Shown here: positions 35,540 to 44,699 of the stretch, in pieces
How the letters are laid out: every line of letters begins with the position of its first letter
Numbering within the stretch: the first letter of the stretch is position 1
NCBI GenBank assembly: GCA_015059105.1
Contig: SVBB01000004.1
Coordinates: 69,144 to 133,143 of the forward strand
DNA from: Erysipelotrichaceae bacterium
GTDB taxonomy: Bacteria > Bacillota_I > Bacilli_A > RFN20 > CAG-826
DNA length: 64,000 nt
Reading direction: 5' to 3'
Notes under the pieces: model-generated
Databases searched by the model: none
Told to the model about the DNA's origin: nothing
What the model saw: the letters and a program-made list of their open reading frames with translations, nothing else
Translations under genes and position numbers: made by a program

Positions 35540-38212
35540 TTAATCGTTGATGCCGATGAAGATTGCTTCTTCTGGTTCACCAGAGGATCTATTTGGTTTG
35601 ATGTTACCACTCTTCTTCTTTTTCTTCTTTGGCTTGATAGTGACGTTAACTCCAGAGAGTTTCTTATAGAAGAATTGAGCGAGTGGACCAAAGACAGTCA
35701 CAGCAAGTAATAAAGCAGTTGCCGCGCCTAATAAGCAGACCACGAAGATTGTAGAATAAGCAGAAGCTCCAAATCCGAAGAAATCCACTAATAAGTAGGC
35801 AGCGATGATTGTTAATATTCCCATTGGGACAATCGCACTGCTCGTGGATTTGACCATGAGTTCTTCTCTTCTTTCAAAAGAAGCATTATAAGATTTATCT
35901 TCGATGAGGAGTTCTCTTTCTCTATTCATCCAAATGATTTCTAGGATATAAGTGAATCCGGCGATAAACGGCATCACTAAGACGAGGTTAGAACCCATTG
36001 TAAGTCCTGTTAAAGAGATGAGGGCAAATAGACCACTGATTGCTGTCATATTAGCTAATGCTAATATAATAGAAGCAAAACCACGTGATAAGCGATATCT
36101 GATTAAGAGATAGACACCGATGACTAAGGATGCCACTACTGTGCCGAGCATAATGCCGGAATCATGCGGAACACTCTTAGAATAAGCAGCATATGGTTTG
36201 ATGCTCACATGTGCGGAGTTATCAGCACCATCAACTTCATTAGTGAGAATATCGTTTAATGTAGCTACTTCACTCTTGCTTTCATCAGGATTGACGAAAT
36301 AAGCGTTTTCTTCACCAGTTAAAGCAGTTTTGAAAGAGGCGACGATATAGTTAGTAGTCACATCGACACCATCTTTAGTTTCAGTAAATGCATAAGTGAC
36401 GACATCGTTAACTCTATCGGCTAAACAAACTGGATCTTTGCCTTCATAGGAGAGATAAGTATGGGCTAAGATTTCTTCTTTAATATAGTTATTTGTAGTG
36501 ATGACACTATCTTCATCTTTGGTATAGAAATAGATTTCAGTAGATGTCGCACCCATATTATCTTTATAATATTGGCCGTTATAGAAATTAGCGGTAAGCA
36601 CTAAACCAGTTAATCCTGCCACACATAATAATAAAGCGACGATGGAGAATGGTTTTCTGTTCTTTGTTAAATCTTTATCTTGATATGGTGAGAAATAAGA
36701 TTGTTTTTCTTCTTTATCCAAAGAAGGAACTTTATTTTCATCGATACCAAAGAGAGAATAACGATTATTTATTGCTGTCGTATTAGCGGCCAACCACATG
36801 AGACCTCTTGTCACTAATAAGTTAGCGAGCATAGAGATGATACCACCTAATACAGTTACTAAGGCAAATGAACGGAGTAAGGAACCGCCGAATAAATAAC
36901 CGAAGACACCGATTAAAATCACGACTAAGTTGATATCGATTGTTGGTAGTAAGCTCTTCTTAGCAGCTTCAGTATTTGCTTTTCTTAAGCTACGTCCTTT
37001 GTATGCTTCATCTTTAAGTTTGCTAGCATAGATGATGCCAGAAGCAAGTGAAGCGATAGCGACAAGCACTAATCCGACTAAAATCGCAATGTTGAATTCT
37101 CCACCAAGAGCGACTAATAAAGTTGAAGCACCATATAGGGATAATAAGGAAGAGACGATAATGCTAGTCGCAGATAATTTAAAGAAGACGACTAAGAGTA
37201 AAGAGATAATACCAATCGCGACGATTGTAGCGATCATTGTTCTGCTCCAAGCGACACTTCTATTTGGGTCACCATTGACGACGATGGATTCAACCCATGA
37301 TGGGATGACGACATCGTGTTGATTGTTGATGTATTTGACATCGTAATCGAGAGCATCACAGTTTAATAAATTCACGTAATAACGCGCGTTATCATAACCA
37401 TTTCTCACTTCAGTGAAATCGAGAACTTTATCGTTATTAGTGTCTAAGTTAATTAAAGCTGCTAATTTGTTTTCTTGATTATCTGGATACCATAAATCTT
37501 CGATATTGAATTTCATCAAGATCTTTTTAGCGATATTTTCATCGTAGTCTTCACTATCAGGGACAGTTCTTGAATAACGATCTGTTTCTTCGTTGAAGTC
37601 ATACCAAAGGTATAAATAAGTAGTTGTTACAGTTTTTTGGTTACCATCTTCATCAGTTTCCCCAGTTTCTGTAGTTTCACCAACACCATTTTCGTGTTGT
37701 GTTCTCGTTTTTTCGAGTAAGAGTTTAAAGTTATCGTTATTTGTATCAACAGGAATAACGATAGTTGGATAATTATTGACGTTATCTAAATATGCTTTAC
37801 TGCCTGCAAGGAGGAATTCTTCGCCAGTAAGTTGAATGTAGTTATCATCATCATCCATATTGGATAAGCCAAGAGAACCGTTAAAAGAAAGATAGGACAC
37901 TAAGTTATTTCGTTTAACATCATTATTTTCAGAGAATGTCACTTTGATGATATCATCACCAGCGACGTCAATTTTATAAGCGGTAATACCACTATTATCA
38001 AGACGTTCCGCCATCTTAGTCGCAATGACCTTGTTAGCGCCGACTTCCACTTCGCGTTCAGCATCTTCTTTATCAGTTAAACGGAAGACGATTTCTCGTC
38101 CATCGTTAAAATCTTGGTTAGCTGTCACATTTTTGAAAATCGCAGTAAATGTGGCTCCCATGATAAAAATAGAAGTGAATGCAATCAAGATATGTGCCCA
38201 TAATCTTCTCAT
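35540..38212 (-). CDS. secDF: Fused protein translocase subunit SecDF
   Basis: 890 aa, longer than Bacillus SecDF (737). SecD half: TM1 (residues 8-28), a P1-like extracytoplasmic domain enlarged with Asp/Asn/Thr-rich sequence (about 30-335), then five helices to about residue 490; SecF half follows with a second soluble domain and helices ending near residue 855. The last 35 residues are a basic then acidic tail (KPKKKKKKSG). It uses proton motive force to assist Sec export. AGGAGG precedes the ATG. Monocistronic with its own terminator. Confidence 0.92.
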   Translation of the reverse strand: MRRLWAHILIAFTSIFIMGATFTAIFKNVTANQDFNDGREIVFRLTDKEDAEREVEVGANKVIATKMAERLDNSGITAYKIDVAGDDIIKVTFSENNDVKRNNLVSYLSFNGSLGLSNMDDDDNYIQLTGEEFLLAGSKAYLDNVNNYPTIVIPVDTNNDNFKLLLEKTRTQHENGVGETTETGETDEDGNQKTVTTTYLYLWYDFNEETDRYSRTVPDSEDYDENIAKKILMKFNIEDLWYPDNQENKLAALINLDTNNDKVLDFTEVRNGYDNARYYVNLLNCDALDYDVKYINNQHDVVIPSWVESIVVNGDPNRSVAWSRTMIATIVAIGIISLLLVVFFKLSATSIIVSSLLSLYGASTLLVALGGEFNIAILVGLVLVAIASLASGIIYASKLKDEAYKGRSLRKANTEAAKKSLLPTIDINLVVILIGVFGYLFGGSLLRSFALVTVLGGIISMLANLLVTRGLMWLAANTTAINNRYSLFGIDENKVPSLDKEEKQSYFSPYQDKDLTKNRKPFSIVALLLCVAGLTGLVLTANFYNGQYYKDNMGATSTEIYFYTKDEDSVITTNNYIKEEILAHTYLSYEGKDPVCLADRVNDVVTYAFTETKDGVDVTTNYIVASFKTALTGEENAYFVNPDESKSEVATLNDILTNEVDGADNSAHVSIKPYAAYSKSVPHDSGIMLGTVVASLVIGVYLLIRYRLSRGFASIILALANMTAISGLFALISLTGLTMGSNLVLVMPFIAGFTYILEIIWMNRERELLIEDKSYNASFERREELMVKSTSSAIVPMGILTIIAAYLLVDFFGFGASAYSTIFVVCLLGAATALLLAVTVFGPLAQFFYKKLSGVNVTIKPKKKKKKSGNIKPNRSSGEPEEAIFIGIND

Positions 38213-38319
38213 ATTGTTTCCTCCTCATATATGTAGCGTGTACATATGCGTCATTGAATAATTTATAATAAATTATACTAAATATCAAATATATTTAACT
38301 TGTTTAGCTATTTTTATAA

Positions 38320-38340
38320 AAAAGGGAATTATTCCCTTTT
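38320..38340. terminator. Terminator after ruvB
   Basis: AAAAGGGAAT and ATTCCCTTTT form a symmetrical hairpin with A and T tails. On the minus strand it is followed by a T tract and closes the obgE-nadE-ruvAB operon. Confidence 0.75.
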
Positions 38341-38369
38341 AATGTTTTTTCTTACAAATCGTTAACCTA

Positions 38370-39374
38370 CTAGAGTAATGACTCTTGATAGGTGATTTTT
38401 AAGTGTTTATAAGCTTTTGGGGTCGCTACTCTACCTCTTGGGGTGCGATCGATAAAACCGATTTGAAGAAGATATGGCTCATAAACATCTTCGATATTCA
38501 TGCTTTCTTCTCCAATCGCACTTGCTAAGGTCTCTAATCCCACCGGTCCACCATGGAATCTGTTGATCAGAGTTTTTAAATATCTAATATCGACATCATC
38601 TAAACCGATTTCATCAACTTTTAAAGCGGTTAATGCTTTCTTTGCATCATTGATATCGATATGATCTTTATGTTCGTAATTAGCAAAGTCTCTCACTCTT
38701 CTAAACAAACGGTTGGCGATACGTGGAGTTCCTCTACTACGTAGAGCAATTTCGTGAGCAGCTTCTTCATCGATGGTTGTCGCAAAAACTTTGGCAGTTC
38801 TTTTAACGATTTGTTCAATTTCTTCAATCGTATAATATTGGAGTTTTTCAGAAAAACCAAATCTCGCTCTAAGCGGGGCTGATAAGTCGCCTGCTCTTGT
38901 CGTTGCACCGATTAAAGTAAAAGGTGGAAGTTTAAGTTCTAATGAACGGGAAGAGACATCTCTATTGATGACGACATGGAATATGAAATCTTCCATCGCT
39001 GAATAAAGCGCTTCTTCAACGATGCGTGGCATGCGGTGTATTTCATCGATGAAGACGACATCTCCTGGTTCAATCGTTGATAATAAAGCAGCTAAATCTC
39101 CTACTTTTTCAAAGGAAGGACCACTAGCAATTTTAATATTCGCGCCCATTTCATTAGCGATGACATGAGCAAGAGTTGTTTTACCAAGTCCAGGTGGGCC
39201 ATAAAAAAGCATATGGTCAAGAGGTTCATCGCGGTGAAGTGCCGCCCCGATGAAGACTTTTAAATTACTTTTAAGTTCACCTTGTCCGACATATTGATCA
39301 AGACTCGTTGGTCTTAAAGATAATTCTTCTTGGCTTTCTTTTGGATTTGCACTGGCATCTAATAATCTTGACAT
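38370..39374 (-). CDS. ruvB: Holliday junction branch migration ATPase RuvB
   Basis: 334 aa. Walker [12 protein letters not shown], Walker [11 protein letters not shown], sensor [18 protein letters not shown], and a C-terminal winged helix ([15 protein letters not shown]). Hexameric motor of the RuvAB complex that drives branch migration. 2 bp downstream of ruvA. No ruvC is present, as usual in Bacilli, which use RecU. Confidence 0.97.
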   Translation of the reverse strand: MSRLLDASANPKESQEELSLRPTSLDQYVGQGELKSNLKVFIGAALHRDEPLDHMLFYGPPGLGKTTLAHVIANEMGANIKIASGPSFEKVGDLAALLSTIEPGDVVFIDEIHRMPRIVEEALYSAMEDFIFHVVINRDVSSRSLELKLPPFTLIGATTRAGDLSAPLRARFGFSEKLQYYTIEEIEQIVKRTAKVFATTIDEEAAHEIALRSRGTPRIANRLFRRVRDFANYEHKDHIDINDAKKALTALKVDEIGLDDVDIRYLKTLINRFHGGPVGLETLASAIGEESMNIEDVYEPYLLQIGFIDRTPRGRVATPKAYKHLKITYQESLL

Positions 39375-39376
39375 AC

Positions 39377-39928
39377 CTATTTCCTTAATAATGTTAATGC
39401 GATTCGTACGACATCTTCACTAGTCGCATTTGGTTCATTGATTTGGGCTAAAACGCGGTCAATTGCTGTACCTTTAAATCCTAGTGATTTAAGAGCGTCA
39501 TAAGCATCATCATAGACACCTGGGTCGCCTTTCGTACCGGTGAGTTCGCCTTTCAAATCAAGAATGATTTGGGCAGCAGCTTTCGCTCCAACCCCTGGTA
39601 ATGTTTTTAAATAAGCGACGTTATTTGAAGCGATCGCACTGATGACAGAACTTGGCGTGGTCGCACTTAAAGCATTGATTGCGGTTTTTGGACCAAAGCC
39701 TTTGACTTTGATGAGTGAAAGGAAGACATTTTGTTCTTCTTTTTGAGAGAAACCGACGAGATATTGCTCATCTTCTCTATCGATTTGGCAGGTATAGACA
39801 AAGATATCATCCCCTTTAACAAAGTCATCGGGGTGAGAGACTAATACTTCATATCCAACACCATTGACATCGATTTGTAGATAACTGTCATTGATATCGA
39901 ATACTTTTCCTTTTAAGAAGCAGATCAT
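39377..39928 (-). CDS. ruvA: Holliday junction DNA helicase subunit RuvA
   Basis: 183 aa. N-terminal OB fold ([20 protein letters not shown]), helix-hairpin-helix motifs ([16 protein letters not shown] and [16 protein letters not shown]), and a C-terminal domain for RuvB binding. It holds the junction in square-planar form. AAAGGA precedes the start. A 33-codon open frame lies between it and nadE. Confidence 0.96.
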   Translation of the reverse strand: MICFLKGKVFDINDSYLQIDVNGVGYEVLVSHPDDFVKGDDIFVYTCQIDREDEQYLVGFSQKEEQNVFLSLIKVKGFGPKTAINALSATTPSSVISAIASNNVAYLKTLPGVGAKAAAQIILDLKGELTGTKGDPGVYDDAYDALKSLGFKGTAIDRVLAQINEPNATSEDVVRIALTLLRK

Positions 39929-39941
39929 GTTATATTCCTTT

Positions 39942-40043
39942 CTATTTATATATTGCGACGAATAAGATGATTATCACTAAAGTTATAACGACTGACGCTA
40001 ACGCAGAGATAACCGCCTTATCAATACCTTTATTCTCATCCAC
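39942..40043 (-). CDS. Small single-pass membrane protein, 33 aa, overlapping nadE stop
   Basis: A GTG-initiated frame of 33 codons encodes a polar N terminus (MDENKGIDKA) followed by one hydrophobic helix (about residues 11-31, VISALASVVITLVIIILFVA) and a Lys end. GAGGA lies at good spacing upstream, inside the nadE 3' end, and the start overlaps the nadE stop by 8 bp, which suggests translational coupling. It fills the only gap in the obgE-nadE-ruvAB operon. Too short for a family assignment; function unknown. Confidence 0.5.
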   Translation of the reverse strand: MDENKGIDKAVISALASVVITLVIIILFVAIYK

Positions 40044-40773
40044 GTTTATATTCCTCGGGAGTGGGAATTGGATTCCTTTTATGCGCGGAGATACGATGTA
40101 ATCTTTCAATTTTGTTCTTCGCTTCTTCGTTAATCTTTTTACCTAATATGTAATCATCTAAATCATTATATGTAATACCCATTTCTGATTCATCGGTTTG
40201 ACCTTGATATAAACCAGCGGATGGAATACGTCTTGCTAAATCTTCTGGTAAGCCGAGGATTAAACACGCTTCCACGACTTCTCTTTTTAATAAATGGGCA
40301 ATTGGTAATAAATCAACTCCCCCATCACCATATTTTGTATAATAACCAGTATATCTTTCATCCATATTATCAGTGCCGAGGACTAGTCCTCTTTTGTTTT
40401 GGGCAAAAGCATATAAAGTTGCCATTCTAAGACGAGCTTTTAAATTGCCTTTCGTAGATAAATCTAATTTCACACCTGTCGATTCATAGATTTTTACCAT
40501 TTCATGATATGGTTTAGTCAAATCAACTACTTCATAATTGAGATCTAAGTGCTTAGCAAGTCTCACCGCATCGTTTTCATCATCAATTAATGAATCTATT
40601 GGCATTGCATAGCAAAATAGTTTGTCTTTGCCGACAGCTTTCTTTGCTAAAGCGGCGACTAAAGAAGAATCAACACCACCAGAAATCCCTAAAACATAAC
40701 AATCTTGATGATTATCTGGTAAATAATTCTTCAAAAATTCTACGATGACGTTTAAATATTCATTTAAGTTCAT
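40036..40773 (-). CDS. nadE: NH3-dependent NAD+ synthetase
   Basis: 245 aa. PP-loop SGGVDSS (31-37), LGTDNMDERYTGYYTKYGDGGVD, and the IPSAGLYQGQTDESEMG segment define the short, ammonia-dependent NadE with no glutaminase domain. It converts deamido-NAD to NAD+, downstream of NadD at 13.6 kb. Follows obgE by 2 bp. Confidence 0.96.
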   Translation of the reverse strand: MNLNEYLNVIVEFLKNYLPDNHQDCYVLGISGGVDSSLVAALAKKAVGKDKLFCYAMPIDSLIDDENDAVRLAKHLDLNYEVVDLTKPYHEMVKIYESTGVKLDLSTKGNLKARLRMATLYAFAQNKRGLVLGTDNMDERYTGYYTKYGDGGVDLLPIAHLLKREVVEACLILGLPEDLARRIPSAGLYQGQTDESEMGITYNDLDDYILGKKINEEAKNKIERLHRISAHKRNPIPTPEEYKRG

Positions 40774-40775
40774 AA

Positions 40776-42050
40776 TTATCTCACATATTCAAATTCGAAA
40801 TCTTCTAATATGACGGTATCACCATCACTAGCGCCCATCCTTTCAAGTTCATCATCAACTCTTAAGGAACGGAGTTTGCTCATGAGTTTCATCATCCCTT
40901 CGTCTGTCGTAATATTGGTCATCTTATAGAATTTGATGATTTTATCACCAGTAATTCTGAATAAATGGGCTTTAAGACGAACGATTTCAAATTCTTTTTC
41001 CTCTTCTTCAATACTATATTTTTTATAATCGATTTCTCTTTCTTCTTCATCGAATAATGGGAATTTTGGAGTGACCGCTAATAAATCTTTACAGGCATAA
41101 AGGATTTCTTTAACCCCTTCTTCAGAAATATTGCTAAGCGGATAGATCTTTTCTTTTACTTTTTTCTTAAAAGATTTGAGTTTATCTTCCGCACCATCTT
41201 CATCCATTTTTCCAGCGACTAAGATAATTGGTCTTTTATTTAATCCAAAGCCATATTCTTTAAGTTCGTTATTCACTGTTAAATAGTCTTGATATGCATC
41301 GCGACCATTATTAGACATATCTATGATATGGATTAAAACACGGCATCTTTCAATATGTCTAAGGAATTGTAAGCCTAAGCCTTTACCTTGATGCGCACCT
41401 TCAATTAATCCTGGTAAGTCTGCCATTACAAATGATGAATCATCAACACTTACCACTCCTAAATTAGGAACGATTGTTGTAAAAGGATAATCAGCGATTT
41501 CTGGTCGCGCAGAACTGACGACGGATAAGAAAGATGATTTACCAACGCTTGGTAGACCGATAACTCCGACATCAGCGAGCAATTTTAATTCGAGAATTAA
41601 ACGTTTTGATTCACCAGGTTCACCATTTTCAGCAATTCTTGGGCATCTATTCGTGGAAGATTTAAAAGCAGTATTGCCGCGACCACCGCGACCACCCTTT
41701 GCAACTAGTAATGTTTTGCCATCTTCGTTGAGGTCGCCGATAAAAGATTTATCACTTTCAAGATAGACGACGGTGCCAACTGGTACTTCGACAATCATAT
41801 CTTCAGCATATTTACCGAACTTATTTTTGATACCGCCTTTTTCTCCTTCTTTAGCGATGAAGGCTTTTGAATGACGGAAGTTAAATAGAGTATTGATGCG
41901 AGAATTAGCTTTTAAAATGACGGAACCACCTCTTCCTCCGTTACCACCAGCAGGTCCACCTTTAGCAACGTATTTTTCACGACGAAAAGCGATCATTCCA
42001 TCGCCACCTTTGCCGCTTCTTACTTCAATTATTGCTCTATCTATAAACAT
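40776..42050 (-). CDS. obgE: GTPase ObgE/CgtA
   Basis: 424 aa. Glycine-rich Obg fold (VRSGKGGDGMIAFRREKYV), G domain with G1 GLPSVGKSS, G3 DLPGLIEGAHQGKGLG and a G4 at about residue 283 (AGKMD), and a C-terminal OCT domain. Functions in 50S assembly and stress signalling. In Bacilli it follows rpmA; here a UUCG terminator separates them and obgE has its own TATAAT exactly 6 nt before the ATG and no Shine-Dalgarno. Confidence 0.96.
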   Translation of the reverse strand: MFIDRAIIEVRSGKGGDGMIAFRREKYVAKGGPAGGNGGRGGSVILKANSRINTLFNFRHSKAFIAKEGEKGGIKNKFGKYAEDMIVEVPVGTVVYLESDKSFIGDLNEDGKTLLVAKGGRGGRGNTAFKSSTNRCPRIAENGEPGESKRLILELKLLADVGVIGLPSVGKSSFLSVVSSARPEIADYPFTTIVPNLGVVSVDDSSFVMADLPGLIEGAHQGKGLGLQFLRHIERCRVLIHIIDMSNNGRDAYQDYLTVNNELKEYGFGLNKRPIILVAGKMDEDGAEDKLKSFKKKVKEKIYPLSNISEEGVKEILYACKDLLAVTPKFPLFDEEEREIDYKKYSIEEEEKEFEIVRLKAHLFRITGDKIIKFYKMTNITTDEGMMKLMSKLRSLRVDDELERMGASDGDTVILEDFEFEYVR

Positions 42051-42056
42051 AACCTA

Positions 42057-42085
42057 ATTATACAATTAGAAATGCTTTATTACTA
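42057..42085 (-). promoter_or_regulatory. obgE promoter, leaderless layout
   Basis: Perfect TATAAT (42062-42057), then six bases TAGGTT and the obgE ATG. The -35 at 17 bp, TAGTAA, is weak (3 of 6). Confidence 0.5.
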
Positions 42086-42105
42086 TACAAATATTATATT
42101 TAAAG

Positions 42106-42127
42106 CACAAAAAAAGACCCGAAGGTC
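42106..42127 (-). terminator. UUCG-loop terminator of rplU-prp-rpmA
   Basis: On the minus strand GACC-UUCG-GGUC (42127-42116) followed by TTTTTTT. The UUCG tetraloop is exceptionally stable. Confidence 0.85.
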
Positions 42128-42146
42128 AATTTTTGTTATCTTTTGC

Positions 42147-42437
42147 TTATTGTTGTTCTTGTGGAATCACTCTCACAGAAGTTTTGCTTCTGCCGAGTCT
42201 TTCGAATTTCACAACTCCGGAAGCAGTCGCGAAGATAGTATCATCGCCACCCTTTTTGGTATTTTCGCCTGGATAAATCTTAGTACCTCTTTGACGGTAG
42301 ATAATGCTACCAGCATGGCACCATTGACCATCAGCGACTTTTGCACCAAGTCTACGACCAGCGGAATCACGACCATTTTTTGTGGAACCAACACCTTTTT
42401 TAGAAGCAAAGAGTTGTAAGTCTAGTTTGTATGTCAT
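42147..42437 (-). CDS. rpmA: 50S ribosomal protein L27 with cleavable N-terminal extension
   Basis: 96 aa. The N terminus [15 protein letters not shown] contains the Firmicute-specific extension (consensus LDLQFFA), which is removed after the Ala to expose SKKGVGST, the segment that reaches the peptidyl-transferase centre. The protease gene prp lies immediately upstream in the operon. Other L27 hallmarks: [16 protein letters not shown] and [13 protein letters not shown]. Confidence 0.97.
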   Translation of the reverse strand: MTYKLDLQLFASKKGVGSTKNGRDSAGRRLGAKVADGQWCHAGSIIYRQRGTKIYPGENTKKGGDDTIFATASGVVKFERLGRSKTSVRVIPQEQQ

Positions 42438-42454
42438 AACTTTTTCTTCCTTTC

Positions 42455-42763
42455 TTAATTTTCTCTATCCAAGATTTTGATATGCTGTGGATAGGATTCT
42501 TCTACTGTCTTGAGCATAACCCAAACAGTATTCAATACTTTGTTACTTTCTTCATCAGTATTTTTCATTTCAATTAATGCATATCCACTTTCAAGCTTGA
42601 TATTGTAATTAGCTTTGTTTGGAATGGCATTTGCTCCACCAGTGATGATGGCGCTAACAGCAGCACAGACGAGATCATGACCTTTTGGACCACTATCCGC
42701 ATGTCCACTTATTTCTAATGATTGAATGAGATTATTGTGACGAACAATAGTAACCTTAATCAT
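42455..42763 (-). CDS. prp: Ribosomal-processing cysteine protease Prp
   Basis: 102 aa. Catalytic His21 in ISGHADSG and Cys33 in [12 protein letters not shown] match the YsxB/Prp family, which cleaves the N-terminal extension of L27. Sits between rplU and rpmA as in Bacilli and Staphylococcus. Confidence 0.95.
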   Translation of the reverse strand: MIKVTIVRHNNLIQSLEISGHADSGPKGHDLVCAAVSAIITGGANAIPNKANYNIKLESGYALIEMKNTDEESNKVLNTVWVMLKTVEESYPQHIKILDREN

Positions 42764-42767
42764 TTGA

Positions 42768-43076
42768 TTAACCGTTAATGCTTTCGATGACTAAGCAAGT
42801 ATATGGTTGACGGTGACCAATGGTTTTGTGTTCGTTAGTCTTGGCTTTATATTTGAAAACACGGATCTTTTTGCTTAAGCCTTGTTTTTCAACTTTACCA
42901 ACCACGCTTGCGCCAGAAACATATGGGGTGCCAACTTTCGCGTTTTTATCACCTAATAATAAAACTTTGTCAAAAGTAACTTTATCACCAACATTGGCTT
43001 CTAATTTTTCGACATAAATCTTATCACCGACGTTAACACGGATTTGTTTTCCACCAGTTTCGATAATTGCGTACAT
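42768..43076 (-). CDS. rplU: 50S ribosomal protein L21
   Basis: 102 aa. [18 protein letters not shown] at the N terminus and [15 protein letters not shown] near the C terminus are diagnostic. First gene of rplU-prp-rpmA, preceded by AAGGAGG and a ~100-nt structured leader. Confidence 0.97.
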   Translation of the reverse strand: MYAIIETGGKQIRVNVGDKIYVEKLEANVGDKVTFDKVLLLGDKNAKVGTPYVSGASVVGKVEKQGLSKKIRVFKYKAKTNEHKTIGHRQPYTCLVIESING

Positions 43077-43180
43077 AATGTCCCTCCTTACTTCTTAAAT
43101 TCACTAAGTACTCGCTATTAAGGTAAACCTTAAGTTTTTAATGACCTTCTCTAGGCGGTTGTAGCTAGTGAGGCGACAAC
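43077..43180 (-). promoter_or_regulatory. L21 leader, candidate autoregulatory element
   Basis: The ~100-nt 5' leader of rplU contains complementary segments that can fold into hairpins (for example CTTAAGGTTTACCTTAA around 43110-43135 and GCCGTTG-like arms near 43155-43175). Position and size fit the Firmicute L21 leader family, in which a ribosomal protein is thought to feed back on the operon. I did not fit it to the covariance model, so the family name is tentative. Confidence 0.55.
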
Positions 43181-43186
43181 GTCAGT

Positions 43187-43216
43187 ACTATAACATAAGT
43201 TATCTTCACTATTCAA
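43187..43216 (-). promoter_or_regulatory. Candidate promoter of rplU operon
   Basis: TTGAAT (43216-43211), 18-bp spacer, TATAGT (43192-43187); start expected near 43180. Confidence 0.5.
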
Positions 43217-43345
43217 CTATTTTTTAAAAATAGGGATTCTTTGGAATCGGTAATTATTGTTTCATTTGGTCATATATAGTCATTTTTGCAAATTACGTAT
43301 TTTGTTTTACTTTTTATTGACTTCCTTTTAGATTGTTGTTTAAAT

Positions 43346-43397
43346 GAGTTTAGTCGGTGATTTACTGAAATAGAGTTTCGTAGCCGACTTTTTTATT
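43346..43397 (+). terminator. Plus-strand intrinsic terminator without an assigned gene
   Basis: AGTCGG (43352-43357) pairs with CCGACT (43384-43389) and an inner CTGAAA/TTTCGTAG arm, followed by TTTTTTATT on the plus strand. Upstream at 43317-43345 is TTGACT-N17-TTAAAT. No plus-strand gene is present; the rest of 43217-43400 shows nothing else. Confidence 0.5.
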
Positions 43398-43400
43398 GCC

Positions 43401-43718
43401 CTAACGCTTATAATATTTATTCTTCTTAATACGTTTGATTTTCCTTTTATCATTTTTATTCCATTTCCATGGATAAACCTTTTCATCAAAAGACGATTCA
43501 TCATCGAAATAATTTCTAGGAACTACATAATATTCTCCATCTTTACTACCATTTGGATGATGATATAAAGGAACGTTAGTTATGATTGATTTACCTGATC
43601 GATTTTTTATAGTAGGCTTTGAAGAAATCAATATATTTTTTCGTTTTGAACCAACATCTTTATGTAGATAAGCATAATGTCTTCGCTTCTTATTCCATCT
43701 AAATTCGCTTCTCGCCAT
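43401..43718 (-). CDS. Hypothetical basic protein
   Basis: 105 aa, strongly basic: both ends are Lys/Arg-rich (WNKKRRHYAY at the start, KWNKNDKRKIKRIKKNKYYK at the end). The middle has NVPLYHHPNGSKDGEYYVVPRNY. I recognise no family; the composition suggests nucleic-acid or ribosome binding. It starts 2 bp after radC, so it is co-transcribed with it and the 59-aa membrane peptide. Confidence 0.6.
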   Translation of the reverse strand: MARSEFRWNKKRRHYAYLHKDVGSKRKNILISSKPTIKNRSGKSIITNVPLYHHPNGSKDGEYYVVPRNYFDDESSFDEKVYPWKWNKNDKRKIKRIKKNKYYKR

Positions 43719-43720
43719 TA

Positions 43721-44467
43721 TTAAATGTTTTCCTCTTTATTTCGTTTAACATTATTACTATCAATGGATTCTATTAATTTGTTGAGATTATGCTTGTGTT
43801 TGTAATAGCTTTTAATCGATGTATAGCCCATATGGTGAATGATGATGTGATCAAGGAGAAAAATGTTCATTCCTTTGATTGCCATATTTAACCTAATTGT
43901 GAGTAATATGTCCTGTGGAGATGGGTCGCTATTTCCACTGGGATGATTGTGCACCAAATAGAAATAATATCCATCGTGAAGAATGACCTCTTTAATCACT
44001 TCATTAATCGAAACGGATACTAATGTGGTATTCCCTTTATAAATAGTTCTTTCACAAATTAATCGTTTATTTCTATTTAATATAAGTAAAACCACTGTTT
44101 CATTTGGTAAACTAGCAAGATAATCACCATATTTTTCGTTGATATATTCTGGGTCAACTGGTCGATTATCAAGTTCTATTCTTTTGTTTTTAATGCGATT
44201 CATCAAAGCGAATAGAGAAAGTAGCTGTGTCGATTTCACTTTACCGATGCCTTTTATCTTCTTTAGATCTCTTTGATTGATATTGCCGAGATTATATAAG
44301 CCGTTGCTTAGTTTTAATAACTCATCAGCGATATCAAGGGCGTTTTGCCCCTGATATCCATTGTTGATGAGAATGGCGAGCAGTTCAGCATCAGATAAAG
44401 AATCGATTCCGTATAATTTCGCTTTTTCTCTTGGGCGAAGTACTTCTGGAATATCCTTTATCTTCAT
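43721..44467 (-). CDS. radC: RadC family JAMM protein (UPF0758)
   Basis: 248 aa. Helix-hairpin-helix domain (residues 60-90, IKGIGKVKSTQLLSL) and C-terminal JAB/MPN domain with HNHPSGNSDPSPQD (His173, His175, Asp186) as metal ligands. The family has been called a DNA repair protein, but its function is unproven. Full length. It lies between the 59-aa peptide gene (1-bp gap) and the basic protein gene. Confidence 0.92.
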   Translation of the reverse strand: MKIKDIPEVLRPREKAKLYGIDSLSDAELLAILINNGYQGQNALDIADELLKLSNGLYNLGNINQRDLKKIKGIGKVKSTQLLSLFALMNRIKNKRIELDNRPVDPEYINEKYGDYLASLPNETVVLLILNRNKRLICERTIYKGNTTLVSVSINEVIKEVILHDGYYFYLVHNHPSGNSDPSPQDILLTIRLNMAIKGMNIFLLDHIIIHHMGYTSIKSYYKHKHNLNKLIESIDSNNVKRNKEENI

Positions 44468-44468
44468 A

Positions 44469-44648
44469 TTAAGCCCAGGAAAATTTCCAGTCGCCGATAG
44501 AAGCTCCTCCCTTAGATGAAAGGAAGAGTTTGTAGACGAGAACGGCGATTACTGCCGTGGCGAGAATCGCTAGAACAGCCGAGAGAGTAATCGCTTCTCC
44601 AACATAAGTTTTTTTGCATTCTTCAATGCTCATTTTTTCTAAGGTCAT
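44469..44648 (-). CDS. 59-aa single-pass membrane peptide, possible exported peptide
   Basis: ATG at 44648 is preceded by AGGAGG (44660-44655) at 6-nt spacing, so this start is preferred over one 10 codons upstream. The N terminus MTLEKMSIEECKKTYVGEA resembles a bacteriocin-type leader (MSxEEC...VGE), but the double-glycine position is GE and the spacing is one residue off. A hydrophobic helix (about 21-42) follows, then SSKGGASIGDWKFSWA, a Gly/Trp-rich tail. No processing transporter gene is nearby. Function unknown. Confidence 0.7.
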   Translation of the reverse strand: MTLEKMSIEECKKTYVGEAITLSAVLAILATAVIAVLVYKLFLSSKGGASIGDWKFSWA

Positions 44649-44699
44649 AAAAAACCCTCCTAATATATAAGAGGGCAAAAAGTGAAAATTTTCGGGTTT

